Of a stretch of DNA of 64,000 nucleotides, positions 50,201 through 63,770 are shown piece by piece (position 1 is the first letter of the stretch; each line of letters begins with the position of its first letter). The DNA lies in contig JAQGEQ010000339.1 in assembly GCA_034620365.1 (NCBI GenBank), positions 806,001 to 870,000 on the forward strand, in the 5' to 3' direction. This DNA comes from Pegea sp. RAD2-039. Lineage: Eukaryota; Chordata; Thaliacea; Salpida; Salpidae. Under the pieces are notes generated by a model. It had not been told where the DNA came from. It did not search any database and saw only the letters and a list, made by a program, of their open reading frames with translations. Made by a program: the position numbers and the translations under genes.

Positions 50201-50742
50201 CATCGTCTCAGTCTCTTCAATTTAGATACTTTGAAAATCCGACGGATTAAATACGACCTAATTCTTATTTTTAAAATTATCCACAATTTAATTGACATTC
50301 AGTTTGATGATTTCTTTTCTATTAGTCCTTCCTTCAAGTTATATCAGCTCAGACGACACCCATTACACCTTAATAAGCTTATATCACCTAGTACATTGGT
50401 CAGAGCAAATTTTTTCTCATACCGTACAATTAATGCATGGAATCAGCTGCCATCAGACATTGCCATGTCGAAGTCACTCGCATTGTTCAAGCAGAAGTTG
50501 AACCGTTATAATATTGCCAACATTGTCATTTCTAAACTGTGATTTTTTTTCTTTCTTATATTATTAACGTTCCATGTAATTGTTCACTGTTATATGCTTT
50601 GAGCGATATCGAAATACCATGTGTTACATCTTTTACTTTCTATATTTTTGGCTAAATAGATGTTCTTTGTGAGAATGTGTGTTAGCGAGAGGTGCTCTTT
50701 TCAGGTACCCTCCTTAGCATTTATTGAAATAAATAAATAAAA
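50201..50742 (+). mobile_element. LINE family A 3' fragment
   Basis: Plus-strand copy of only the last 540 bp. It has the C-terminal 103 codons (50231-50542, open, ending [10 protein letters not shown]), the 3' UTR with the GAGAATGTGTGTTAGCGAG block, and an AAAT-repeat end. A strongly 5'-truncated insertion. Confidence 0.88.
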
Positions 50743-51435
50743 CTATCACTTACCTTATTTTGGTATTAATCCATAAATAAAAGTTTAAAGTATGGTTTAT
50801 ATGAAAATAAAATAAATTGAATAATTTACAAGTTTCCGAGTAAGTTTTGCTGACTGCTATAATTTATAAACAATTTTTATACAAAACAACTTATATTAAA
50901 TTAATTGTTTAGTTTAAGGGACTTTTTTGAAAAGCAGTCAATTTTGAAGCCTACCATGGGGGCTCTATTAACACATGAGTCTAATTTATTTTCTCTTTAT
51001 TGTGCTTAGTATAATTTTGTAATTGTGTTAAATTTTCATAAAAGTAATTTTTATTGAAAGTTATATAATGTATTTAAAAAAATGAAATCTAGTAATAATG
51101 ATTTATAAAAACAGGTTTCTTATTGCATCTAAAGACTAATTCTTAAAAGAAATATTTTTATATTTTCTTTTTATTATCTATAAAAATATGCTTTTGTATT
51201 ATTCTTTACATTTGTTATGATATAATTTTACTTAGATTTAATAATTGTTGATTTATTCTAATATTTATATAAAATAATATTCTTATTATATCATACAGAA
51301 TAAAATAAATTGCTAACAAATTTACACATTTATAATATTAAAAATTTTTCGATTGTCAGAATTTTTCTGAATTTTTTATTAATTAAACTTTTTTATACAG
51401 AAAAGTTTCTATTGTTTTTCCATCAGAACCCAAAA

Positions 51436-53568
51436 ATGGATACAAACGACCAGGTTAGACTAATATCTATGAATTTAATGAGATTAAATTTAAATATTCT
51501 CTTTTTCTAGATGGTCAAAATGAGAAAAGATATTAAAAAAGCCAAAGGGCAAGTTATATTGAAGTTGTTAAGAAAGATTAAAGATCTAAGAAAGAAAAAG
51601 TAACTTATCAATTATATAATTAAATTTAGATAAATTTGCTAAATTTTTTAGAACTTCAAATGATTCACAATCTTTAAAGAATGAAAATAGAGCTAAAAGA
51701 TTTGTGGAAGAAGTCCAACTACTAAAGGTAGTAACTTCACTTTTTGCTCTGAGAAATCCTTATCTTTAAATTGCAATTTTTAAAGGCTGTACATCCAGAT
51801 ACAATTTTCAAACAAATTATTGTCACTGATTGGACAACGAGTGATTTTGATGCTAGATCTGATGTTTCTTTGCAATTTAGAGCCATCATGAGAGTTGCTC
51901 TTGTTAAATTCATTGATGAAAAGTGAGTATACTTGTTATCAGCATATTCAGTTTGAAATCTTTTTATAATTTCAGGGTGAAGCCTATTAAGCAACAAATT
52001 AGAGAGTATGCTGAAAAACATGGAGAAAGCCAAATTAATTATGTTAAAATATCGAAAGAGTTGAATAAGAAAGGTAAAGGATAAATTTATATATTTATGT
52101 ATTTTTTATGTTTCTTTTATTCAAGATTTCGAAAATGATCTTAATAATGAAAAGATCTTTGTGAATAAAAATGATGAAAAAGATAACAAAGATGAAAATG
52201 TAAATGATGAAGATATTGATGATCAAAGCCTCTTGATAGATAATAAGTCTTTAAGTCTAAATGAAGTTGATTCTGAAGAAGAAAATGATGAAGCTGATAA
52301 TAAAGAAGATGATAAAAAAGATACTAAAGAAAAAAATGATGATTCAAAGACTAAAGATAATGAAATAAAAAAACAACTTATTGACGAAGAAGTTATATTA
52401 AAATCTTCTGCACCTGAAGAGAAGAAACTATTAGAAAATGAAAAAGTTCTTCATAAAAAGGATCCCCCAAAAATTTCGTAAATCTCTCTTTGTTTTAATC
52501 CTAATTTTTTTTAATCTTATGGTTAATTTTGACAGACTGAATGAAAGAGTAAAAGATGTAGCTACTGATGATGTTTCAACAATTCTTGAAAATATTGGTC
52601 AAAAATTTAATGATAGTGAATCAGAACTAAGTGATGAAGATCTATCTGAAGATAATAAAGCTGATGATACCTTCTTTCTTGGTGATGCAGGTGACCAAAA
52701 TATATTTCAAAATTGTTGCCTACAATTTGTCAATTTTAGAGATATATTAAACAAAATTGTTTTATTTGTTTTGGTTGTTTTAGAACCGTCAACAGTAAAT
52801 GAAAAACTTCCAAAAAAGAAATTCATGAATAAATCATCAGAAATAACTTCTACATTTGTAAGTTTGTCTAATTGTGAAAATAAAAAGGATAAAGTTCATA
52901 AAAAATCAGATAGAAGTCAACCATTTATCAAATCAAGTAAGTAGTATTCACTTTTTTAAGAATTGTTGTTTATGGGTTTTTATCGCAGATTTAAAGAAGA
53001 AAAATAGACCTGGTCAAAGAACCAGAAAACTATTAGCTCAAGGAAACCCAGAATTTAGTAAAAGTATTCCATTTTTATTTGTTTGTTCTTAAACCGATTA
53101 CTTCGAAAATTTGAATTTAAATTTTCTTTTGTATTTCTTAACTGTTATATGCTTATACCTTTTCTATGTTCCTATTTTTTAAGTTAACTTTTTTGAGCAG
53201 TGTTTATTAGATACTTTTTTTTAGTTATCTGCATTCATACCTTGTTGTATGATTAGTTATATGTTAAATAAATAAATATTATGTAATTATTTTTAGTTCA
53301 ATAAAAAGAATTTATTTATTAACTTGTTTCTACTTATTGTGCTTTTATCTTTTTTTGTTTAAGTATTTCCAAAATTTTCTTCACAGATAAGAAAAACTTG
53401 AAACGAGTTAATAGCAACAAACCAGGCTCAAGCAATTCTGAAAAACGAACAAAAGACGATAGTGAGGAAAACGTTCATCCTTCATGGCATGCAAGTCAGT
53501 TGAAGAAGCAACAATGCAACATCCAAAAATTTGAAGGAAAAAGAACTGTTTTTGAAGACAGCGATTAA
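51436..53568 (+). CDS. SRFBP1: SRFBP1/BUD22 family nucleolar protein, 10 exons, 442 aa
   Basis: Exons 51436-51453, 51511-51599, 51652-51727, 51786-51922, 51976-52073, 52126-52477, 52536-52690, 52784-52936, 52989-53057, 53387-53568. All phases close. The N-terminus (VKMRKDIKKAKGQVILKLL) matches the basic helical start of SRFBP1. The middle is a long acidic Asp/Glu/Lys region. A DDTFFLGDA motif corresponds to the DDFFI-type block of the family. The C-terminus has RPGQRTRKLL and HPSWHASQLKKQQ with FEGKRTVFED, the BUD22 signature. In yeast BUD22 acts in 18S rRNA maturation; animal SRFBP1 binds serum response factor. Either role is inferred from family only. An acceptor-like CAG ends 10 nt before the start codon. 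Confidence 0.9.
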
Positions 53569-53577
53569 TCATTGAAT

Positions 53578-53583
53578 AATAAA
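53578..53583 (+). terminator. Polyadenylation signal of SRFBP1
   Basis: AATAAA ten bases after the stop codon, followed by a T-rich stretch. Canonical sequence, very short 3' UTR. Confidence 0.6.
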
Positions 53584-54084
53584 TTCTCTTTTTTGATTTG
53601 TTTGGTTGTTTAGTGTGAAAACTTCAAATTAGTTTTATCTTACATTAAAACAATTCATTTAGAACAAATATTTGGGTTTTTAATGAGTGGTTTTCAAACT
53701 TTTTTTTATTTCTGAGCTTTTGTTCTACAAACTTGCTCTTATCAATTAAATAAGAAATAGTTTACAGTTGTTTATTTGCTTTCTTGTAAAATAAGATCAA
53801 AACTAGATATACCACAAAATAAAGTTGCTAATGATTTTGATATTGAAAATATGATGTAAAAGCTAATAAGAGGCTTCATCAGAAGCATTAGAACCGAATA
53901 CTATGTCATTCACATAAAACTAAACAGCAAAACAAACAAGATTTAAATTGTTAAAGTTAACAAACAGCAAAATCATGTAGAAGAAAACGTGTGGCTGCTA
54001 TAAATAAGAAACTAAAATGGAAATTAAAAAATTGGCCCAAAAATTTATCTAAAAAAGCCATTTTCGTTTAGAAACAGCTGAAGA
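53584..54084. other. Convergent intergenic gap SRFBP1/METTL14
   Basis: About 500 bp between two 3' ends. The METTL14 3' UTR must lie here; an AATAAA on the minus strand at about 53776-53771 is the nearest obvious signal. Nothing else seen. Confidence 0.45.
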
Positions 54085-56610
54085 CTAGCTGCGATATTCA
54101 GGAGTATTACCCCGAGAAGTCCTATAACCTGGACGCTGCCCTCTATTTCGATCCCAACTCACATCTCTTTTAGAGAGATGAGATCCACTCCCTCGAGAGT
54201 CTGAAGATCCTCCACGTTCAAAGAATCCGTTTCCTACAGGAGGAGTAGAAGACCCCTGCAAATCAGATCTCTTCGTAGAAATATCATTCTTGGAACGATT
54301 GTTCTGGGACCCATTTCGGTTCCGGACCATTCCCCCCCTACTTGGTCCACTTCCTCCCCGGTCAGTCTTCTTATCGCGAGGCGGAGGTGTTTTAGGTCGA
54401 AGTCTTTCAATTTCATCGGTTGTACCTGAGAACCAATCAGAAAGCTCGATCGGAATTCGATCAAAAGTAAGGAGAAAGGACCTGTGAGAGTCGCAGAATG
54501 TTGATTCTCTTCACTTGATTCAAAGTAATTGGCAAACTTCAACTTGTCGAAGTTGCTCGTGGTCAAATGTGATCCAATCGTCAACCAACCAGGTCTGATG
54601 GTCGTGTCCCTAGTAAGAGGGGCATGTTGGATGATCTAATCAACTGATATTGATCTTACCTTCCAAACAAATGGATCCTTCTTCGTCCAAGACAGAAATG
54701 TTCGATGATATGGAAGATCTCTTCCGGTTTCTCATCATCTTCACGGCTTTCTTCAGAAATAATCAAATCTAGAAAGATAAAAATGAAGTTTTGACCACAA
54801 TTGAAATTAACGAACCAATATCAACATTTGCGTGAATAAAGTCTCCATCTGTGCTTCGACGTACAGTACCTTTAATCCCCATCAAGCAATGCTCCTTAAA
54901 AAAGAAGTTTTCAAAGATCTGATAAAAATAAACCAATCAAATTACTTTAGTTCGAACAAAGAGAGAGTCATCATCAAAAACAGAATCATTTTGCTTCTTC
55001 AAATTAGTTTTAATCCAACAAATATCCTCACATCTTCTAAATCCCCATCGCTTAAGACATCTTCTTCCATGATCTAATCCGTCAGAGGAGCCACACCAAA
55101 GAAAGATAAAAGACCTTTGAGCAGCGATCACATCGATCTCTAAATTTATAATCTGTTTCAAACAAATAGGAAATAGTCATAGAATAGATTAGAAGAAGAG
55201 AACTTAACCTCTTCCCAGTTAAACTCATGACCAGTTAAAGGAATTCCTGATTGCTTTTTATACTCTTCTAAAGGAGGTTCTAACAGAATCACATCAAATT
55301 TTGTACTAAAAAACATAAAACGATATTATTTTATAATAAAACTATTTACTAAAAATATTGATAACAAGATGTAACTATTGCTAACTAACCCAATATTTCT
55401 CAAATTGAAAGACTTCAAATCACATTTTAAATAGGTTGGAGGTGTATTGGTCTGCCTGATAACTTCATTTTTTAAACGGATAAGATCTTTTAACTTTGGA
55501 TACTCACCAAATCGTTCAGCAAGTCCTGTAAAGTTCAATTTATTTTTTATAATTAAAAAAGTTATTCAAAATTGTACTCCAAAACTAGAGTTTGATTTTT
55601 ATTATGAAAATGATACTTAAGTTGATAATTTCGTGTGACTAATAATATGATAAAAGGTCATTTAAAGTAGATTGTTCTAATTGAAAGAATAAAAGCAAAC
55701 TTTGAAAAGTCATCTGTCTAGTATTTAATGATTAGATTTATTTAGAATGAACAACTGGCTTAAGTATAGAAAAATAAAATATTTTTTATTATGAATTTTT
55801 TAAATATAAATTATAAACTACTCTAAATGAAATGTGAATATCACAATATTAATTTAAGAAAAAATGTAAAAACTTAAACCAAACTTGATAATCAATTATA
55901 TATTTATTTATTAAAGTTTACATACCGACATCTCTAATAAAATTTTGAGGTCTTTGGCCAGTATCAACATAGTTTTGGCAGTAATCATTATGTGGGTTTA
56001 AGCTTTGGGTACCTTTAAGAAAGGTGCTTGAATCCTTATAAATGCCAACATTAGCTCTTATATGATCTCTCTGAAAATCAGTAGTGGTATTTTAATATTC
56101 CTTAAATTTATATAAAAACATAAATATAGGTAAATTGTTTTTATTCTCTTTTAAATAAATCTAGTTTAATCAAAAAGTATTAATAAGCTTAAAAACATAT
56201 TTCATTAGATTGCAGCAGTCTGAAAAAATAATCATTTGGTATAAAAGTTCCTTTATAATGCTAAGAAGCTTGTATTAGATATATAATATTATTTAAGTAT
56301 GAAGATATATTTATTTTAGATCATTACCTCTGAATTCTTGGTAACTGTTCTGTTCCTATGAGCAGCTGGTTTTAACTTCTTTATTGTTTTTTTCTCTTCC
56401 AATATAACAGACTCACTAATCTGACGTCCAAGAACTGTGTGTAGTTGATCAGAGCTTTTAATTCCAAACTGAAATTACAAAAATTAAAATTCATATTAGC
56501 TTTGATTTTTATTAAAGTTGACAAACAGTAACCTGTTTTGCAAGTAATTCACGCCGTCTAAACTGTTTTTCTTTCAGTCTATCTTTAAAAGAACTATTTC
56601 TATTAGGCAT
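54085..56610 (-). CDS. METTL14: METTL14, RNA-binding subunit of the m6A methyltransferase, 10 exons, 486 aa
   Basis: Exons (minus): 56610-56533, 56468-56328, 56070-55926, 55525-55390, 55305-55209, 55152-54946, 54894-54816, 54768-54660, 54609-54482, 54425-54085; phases close with TAG. With METTL3 it forms the nuclear writer that methylates adenosine in mRNA; METTL14 supports RNA binding rather than catalysis. Diagnostic segments are [34 protein letters not shown], the EPPL tetrapeptide (residues 176-179, replacing the DPPW of METTL3), [61 protein letters not shown] and [16 protein letters not shown]. The C-terminal tail is Arg/Gly/Ser-rich, but with fewer strict RGG triplets than the vertebrate protein. 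Length is close to the family norm. Confidence 0.96.
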
Positions 56611-57810
56611 AATACTGGAGATATGACACAAATATGTTATAAGTCAATTGAAAATAGACTAGTATTACTAAATTAACAAAATATAAAAATTCTAGGAGAT
56701 TGTATCAATAAAAATGAAAGGTCATTAATTAATTCATAAAAATCATACAAGATATTAATTAATTTTAAAAACTTTTAATCAAAACAAAAATCAAACATAA
56801 AAACAAAACTATTACTTAACATAATACTTTTAATTAATTTTGTTATACTTTATTATCCACAAATTTATTGAACTAAAAATATATAGTAAATTATATTAAA
56901 ATTATTACTAAGCTTTAGATAAAACTAATAAGCTTAGTTTTCAATTGATTATATTTAATTTAACATCAAAATATTACTTATTCTAAAGAAATAGATACTA
57001 TTAATAAACTCAAAACATGAAATTAGAATTATATGCAAGTTCAAAATAAATAAATTCTTGGAAATTCTTAAACTTTCAAAACTATTAAAAATTTTAAGGT
57101 TTTATTTAAAATATACCATTATAGTTTTCATGAACAAAGAAAGGTTATCTTGCATTTATTATATTTAATACTTTTTAATCATACTATAAAAGTTATCTTT
57201 ATATCAATTTAAATTGTCATATCCATTTTATAATAAATCAATAAAGTGTTAATGTTTGATTCATAACTTGATAGAATGGTAATCTAAATTTATATTTTTA
57301 ATTACTACTATTTTGTATACTTTTTTTAACAGCATTAGTTTTTCACACCGTCATAAGCTAAATTAATTGCAATAGGAAAGCTAGATTATTTAGAATGAAG
57401 ACTTTTGTATACTTTATGTCTCTTTTTATTTTGGCAGTAAAGTAGATATTGATTGCTCTTTTGAATTTAAGTGAATATTTAATTTATAATCAAAAAAATT
57501 GAATACAATTATTCCATATATTATGATTTATTTTTTAAATCAATTGCTACATTGGTTGAAAAGATTTTTAGTATAAATTTCTATAAACTTGAATTGTTAA
57601 TATTTGTTTCAAAGCTAAAAATTAGACCAAAAAGTATTACCAAAATTAGCTGTAGAGCTGGTTTAACTTTAGATGGTTGATTCCAACTCTTAAAATGTGT
57701 ATGTAGTTCGTAGTTTACATTGTTGTGAAAATTTCGTCGAATCTCAATATTTTCTTGACATTATATAGAAGTTGGTCAAGTATTGTTGAACAAAATTCTA
57801 TCCTATAACA
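56611..57810. other. Intergenic upstream of METTL14
   Basis: AT-rich, no gene or repeat recognised. Presumably includes the METTL14 promoter. Confidence 0.5.
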
Positions 57811-57811
57811 G

Positions 57812-58130
57812 TTTGTCTCTGTAGTGTAGTGGTTATCTACTCCGCCCAGCACGTGGAAAGTAATGAGTTTGAGCCCGGACGGCCACACATTTGCGACAAA
57901 GAAAAGTCTGAAAAACCCATGTAGAAGAACCTCTGATTTATGATAGCACTTCTAGGAGACGTAAGAAATTCGTAGCTGAATCAATTCGTCTGTTCCGCTG
58001 TATACCTTGTTGGCATGGAGAGCTGAATCCTGCTGCATAGACAACGACTGAATCTCTATAGTTTCGGTCCTAGCAAACAGTATTGCCATTCGCGGCCAAA
58101 GTAGGTCATTTCTTCTTTATTATTTGTATT
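57812..58130 (+). mobile_element. tRNA-Val-like SINE
   Basis: The head at about 57820-57893 follows the animal tRNA-Val pattern. It has an A box TGTAGTGTAGTGGTTAT, a pairable anticodon stem TCCGC/GTGGA around a 7-nt loop CCAGCAC (formal anticodon AGC, not Val), and a weakened B box GAGTTTGAGCCC. The T stem no longer pairs, so it is not a functional tRNA. A GC-richer body of about 240 bp continues to a T-rich end near 58130. I saw no second copy in the window and no LINE family A tail on it. Confidence 0.68.
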
Positions 58131-60701
58131 ATTGATTTTCTATCAATATACCTCAAATATTATTAGTTTTACTAAAATAATTTTATACATTTTACTATAA
58201 AATAATAAAAAAATACTAACCTAAAACTCATCATTGACTATTTTTTTATATTTCTATCATGATGATGACTTTAAAAACTTTTACTTCAATTTATCATATT
58301 ACCAAATTTCAAGTAACTATTTATGTAATTGCTCTTTCAAAACTTTTAAAACAGTTCATAACTTTTTTTTTTAATGTTTACTTATAATTAAAAATAAAGA
58401 ACTTTTTCACTGAAGACTTTTAATTTTAAGATTATAAGTCTGCAAAGTTATTTTATTTAAAGATATCAAAATTTATAAAGGATATTAAATCAGACTTTCA
58501 GAGTTTTTACTTTGTATTTACAACGATTTTTAACTTTAATACATTATTTTAGTTTGTACATAAACTTACATATATTTCTGTAGTCAAACATCTACAACTA
58601 ATATCTAAAAGTAATTTATCAATTCATCATAAAATTAGAATTCGATTTACAAGGAAATCAACAAGTTTCATATTTTTCCATAAATGTCGCAAACTTGAAA
58701 GCATAACAACCGTGAAAAGCGATAACTTCAAAAAATCGGTGTCTGAAATGAAAATAGATTGTCATTACTTGCATATTTCATTAACATTATTCTTGACCCC
58801 AGAAAATAGATGTCCAACAAAGTTCAAATTGGTAAATATTTTCTGTACAATCTAGATCATCCTTATCATCTTATAGTTCATTAACTTCCTTTATTTTAAA
58901 TGTTATTGTGTCATTTTCACTCTATTTACTTTTTGCTTTTAGAATTGATATTTTTAGAGTAGTTTGATTCGAAGAGAAATTCGAATAACTCAAAAACTCA
59001 TTATATTTCAATTACCTGAGCAACTAGACAGTTTGGTTTTAAAACTTGTTCTATATTCCGGTGTGGATGAATTCAGTAGAGCACTATAAATTTCCTTAAA
59101 TTTTTATAAGTTTTATTCCTGAAAATTTTGAGTGAAGTTTTTGTTTTTGAACAGCAATAAGAAAATTATCTGCTTTCAAAGGTCTTGAAGAGTGATTCAA
59201 GAAATTAAAAAAGGATTAATTAGATCGAAGATCTTTAATAAATTTTCATCGAAATAACTAAAGAAAAAATTGACATTACGAATTGAGGAAAACATTTACT
59301 GAATATTTAAAGTACTTTAGATAAATTGTTTTAAACAGCTATTGGTAGTAGTAAGAAATAGAATTATTTCCAATGAGTGACAACATTTATTTATATTGAT
59401 TATATTTTAAATCTAATTATCATATTTACAATTTTGTACTTCTATCTAAAAATTTTTGTAAATAGGCAATTTATAAAATTTGAATTTTTATGATGAAAAC
59501 TTATCTAGGTGTGACATTTTGTTTTTATTGTCAAATTAATTTTCATTACATTGTTTTTAATAAATAAACATTTTTGTATAAAAATTCTTATTTTCAAAAA
59601 GAAAATTTCAAATAGAATGAATTGGTACAAATTTTTGTCATACTATCTGTATGAGTATTTGTCACTAATAGTGTAATAATACTTTTGTAATTTTTTGACT
59701 CTAACAAATCTGCGGCCTTCAACTACCTTTAAAAATGAGCTGCAGATGTCGGGCTTTAAGAAATCGAGAATCTCTGTATTAGAGACACACTTTTACCACT
59801 AGACTGTAAGTCTTTAGAATACTGTTAGAATCAAGGTGCTTTTTTGAAAAATTTATAAACTACTTACTTTGTACAAAGTGTCCATCGGCAAGCCCTGAAT
59901 ATCATCAACCAACAGGCAGATTATCGGTCTAAATCTCACAGATATCTACAAAAGTGATGTTTGTTAATAAGTTTGCTGATAAAGTAACTTGGAAAAGTTT
60001 GCTGACTAAACAGTTTTACTGGTCAAGTTTATAAACAGACACAGTGGTGTTCTATAAGTAATCTCACTAGAAATAGTGGCTGGAAGCATAGCAAAAGAAC
60101 TCAATAAAAAAATTGCATGACCATAAATTGTTAGAAAGACTAATACTAATTTTGATCCGGCAACATAAAATAATTCAAACTTAGAAAGTTATTACCTAAA
60201 GTCTTATTAAATGAAACTAAATAATAATAATAAGTAATAAGAATATAAACTACATTAATAGTTTTGTGAAGTATTCAAAAGTTGCACTGCAAACCTAATA
60301 CGTAGTATAAATTAAAAAAGAGACTACGTTCTGTGAAAATAAACAAATTTACTATTCAACAAACTTTCTTATTTTACTTAGGGAAAGTCCCTTTTGCTGA
60401 TAATAATTTGTAACATAATTTATTTTAAAAGTAAATCTTAAACTTTATTATAAGTTTTTTTTATAATTAATTTTAAACAATATTTATAAGTTTATTTTAT
60501 TAATGAATGTTATAAAATTTTATAATTGAATCTAAATAATAATTTTATGCTTGCTTTCAAACTTTTGAGTTTATATCATCACATGTTAATTTCCTATTTT
60601 GATGTAGATGTCTTTTAATTAACTGTTATAAAATTATTCCAGTGAAAATATATTAAATTTTATTTTTACTTATCAGATTAAAAAAAATTTTGATATCAGT
60701 G
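58131..60701. other. Intergenic upstream of the SLC35F gene
   Basis: AT-rich. A small GC-richer patch at 59700-59830 might be an old repeat. No gene seen. Confidence 0.5.
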
Positions 60702-63044
60702 ATGGAAAATTCAGGTACAGTACTTGTGCAGCCTAAGGAGCAGCAATCTTTGCAAAGTCCTTCAAATGATGCAAATCTTTCATTGGATAAACTTAAATCA
60801 ATTTTATCCAAGCTTCTCTCATGGTATGATGATTTATTTCTAATTAATATTTAAAAGAATAAACTTCCTAATTAGTATTTAATCTTGAAAAATGTTAGGA
60901 AGCTCTTATAGTTTATTCAAAAGTATAATTTTAAATTGTTGTAGTTACTTTAATTTGGTTTTAAAATAATTTATTATTTTTTAGGCGTGTTATTAAGACA
61001 ATTCTTTTTGGTCAAGTTCTTTCACTATTGATTTGTTGTACTGGCATCATTAGTAAATATATTGAAAAGTATAATGCTAATGTCCCTGTTTTTCAAAACT
61101 TCCCTGTTTATATTCTTTTTGGATTATCTTATACTTTAATGCTAGCTTGTAAAACAGATGAAGACGGAAATACAGTTCTCTGCAAGGTAATTTTATTTAT
61201 TGGTTCTTATTAGAAATTGTTTTAGATAAAATAATGACATCAACTATGTCTATGAAAGCAGTTTTAAAATTGCAAAGTATCTATCTAATCTATAAAATAA
61301 TGGGGTTTTCTATTAATTTTCTAAAACATTTAAAAGCATATTTTTATTTCATACTAATGAATATTTTTTAAAAGCTTAATATTTATAGATTTTAAGGAAA
61401 TCTTCTTGGAAATATTTTATAATTGCTGTGGCGGATGTTGAAGCCAATTACATGATTGTAAAAGCTTATCATTTTACAACATACAGCAGTGTTCAGGTTT
61501 ATTTCTTCAAATGTGAAATTTTTTCAATATTTCAACTCTTATTTCCTTCTATAGCTTCTCGATAGTTTTGCAATAGTAGTAGTGATGATATTATCCTGCT
61601 ATTTTTTGAAACTTCGTTATAAAATTGTCCATTTTTCTGCTCTGGTGATTTCCCTAATTGGAGTTGGTTGCATGGTTACTGCTGATTACATTATAAATCC
61701 TTCACAATCAGCAGGTTCTCTTTAATTCAGTTTTCATAATTTTTCTGGTATATCATTGTTGTTTCAGCTGTCAATATGCTTGCTGGTGACTTCTTAGTGC
61801 TTGGGGCAGCCACGTGTTATGCTATTTCAAATGTTGCTATGGAATTTGTATCAAAAAGTGAACCTAAAGGGTTTGTTCGTATTCTTGGTATGCTAGGACT
61901 GTTTTGTCCTTTCATAGCGGGTATTCAAACGTAAATATTTGATTACTTAAAGTATTTTGCAGTTATATATTTTCTACTTAAACATAATGATGTTTTTAGT
62001 CAGACTTAAAGTTAATTGCTTTTTATAACTTTTACATAATTCCTTATTCAGAAATCATAGCTAAAAATTTAGATGTAAAGTTATCTAATAATAAATTAAT
62101 AATTAATTAATATAACAAATAATTACTAAAAATTGATGGCTTCTAAACAACGCCTGTAAAGCTGTTATGTGTCTGTGACCTCATTGTTGTCTATCTAGGT
62201 AGTTTGAGTAACTTTGAACTTAATATTAAGTGAACCTTTCGACTGCTTTTCCTATGCCAGTTTGTTTTTAGCTACTACTGTAGAAGATGTAAGCTAACAG
62301 AAGTATTTTATGCTTGGTTTGTCTTTTACATCGATTAAATTTTTCTGTGAGTTTCTGAACCTGATATTTATCCTATAAACTGATCTACTTGATGTCGAAC
62401 AATATGACTCGATTATAGGTTCAAAATCAATAATGATACTACCATCAATTCTTACTGCTTATCAACTCGCTTATCGATGCGGCATTTACACCGAGGTCTT
62501 GAAAGCTCCAAACTAACTTAAGAATGAAATGATTCACTCAAACAGAAGTTAAAAGTTTTTTTTTCGATTTCAAGGATCATTTTAGAACGCGAAATCTTGT
62601 TTGAAATCTCATGGAGCTGGCCGCTTATTGGTCTATTTGCTGCATATACTTGTACAATGTTTTTATACTATACACTTATGCCACTGGTGATGGTACGAAG
62701 TAGTGCTACAGCTGTCAATATTTCTATTCTAACAGCTGATCCTTTAGCTATCATAGTTGGATATTATCTCTTTGACAACAAGGTGATGTTTTGTGAAATT
62801 TAGTTTTGAAACACTGGTTTTGTGAATTTTAGTTTTGAAACACTAGAAATTTACAAAAATTAAAAAAAAATTTAATTTTCAGTTTTCCCCTCTTTATGTG
62901 GTCTCAATTTTGATGATCATTTTTTCACTGATCATTTACAACTCTCAACAACCACGATCTTTACGTGAAGTCTTTCATCAAGACTCAGAGAACCAAGAAG
63001 CTTATATTGAATCTAATGGACAAGTTTCTATTTCTTCACTGTAA
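60702..63044 (+). CDS. SLC35F2: SLC35F1/F2-family solute transporter, 7 exons, 374 aa
   Basis: Exons 60702-60823, 60985-61186, 61389-61496, 61555-61714, 61768-61930, 62575-62782, 62883-63044; phases close with TAA. The protein has a soluble N-terminus of about 40 residues and then a run of hydrophobic helices consistent with the ten-helix EamA/DMT fold. Family-typical stretches are VADVEANYMIVKAYHFTTYSS, LGAATCYAISNVAMEFV, ATAVNISILTADPLAIIVG and a polar C-terminal tail. Its 374-residue length fits the family. Human SLC35F2 imports the drug YM155 and takes up queuine-type bases according to recent work; the substrate here is unknown. Assignment between F1, F2 and F6 is not certain. The long fifth intron (644 bp) has no evident missing exon because the protein aligns through the junction. 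Confidence 0.9.
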
Positions 63045-63770
63045 CAAATTCTCTATTCATTCACTAAAAAAATGATATATTTATTTATAATTCTTCATCT
63101 AGTCAATTAATCTAATACCACTTCTTAAATGTAATTTCTAAAACTTATATTCTTGAACTAAAATGTTGATTTCTTTTTTCTTCAGTCATAACTTTGGACT
63201 CAATTTTAGTGCTTTATGTATTTCATGTTTTTTGCTTTTCCAGTTTTTAACTCTGACTTCAATGTTGTGAAGTTGAAGACAGATAACTGAAAAGTTTTCT
63301 ATCAATCATAAAATAACCAGTTCAACTTAATTTATGATAAAAACTTTAGACTTAATAGTTTACCAAAGAATGTTGTTCAACCGACAAATATTGTCCGTTT
63401 ACTATTTATGTAAACTTTAAAAAAAATTTGATAGTTGTTTATCTTAAAAAATGTAATTTCTTCTGCGTAGTCATCAAGTATTTTTGAAAACATTACAAAA
63501 ACAATAATTTCTTTTTGGTTTTGTTGCATATCAAATAGTATTTTTTCAATTTAATCTATGGAATCATTATTTTCTAAATAAGCCGGATAAATTTGTTCGA
63601 TAATTTTCATTTGAAAAATGTTCAAAAGAATTTTTACAAGTGGAATTTTAGTAAACTAAAAGTTATTCGAATTTAATTTTAGTTAGCCTGTTTGAAAATC
63701 AAAACACAAAATAAACTTAGATGAAATGAAAGTAATTTGTTAATTAATTAATTTTCTTATTAATGTAAAA
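63045..63770. other. 3' flank of the SLC35F gene
   Basis: 3' UTR and AT-rich intergenic sequence with no recognised feature. Confidence 0.45.

Noticed and set aside
57820-57893. A functional tRNA-Val or tRNA-Ala gene
   Set aside because: The T stem does not pair, the B box is degraded and the anticodon does not match the body type.
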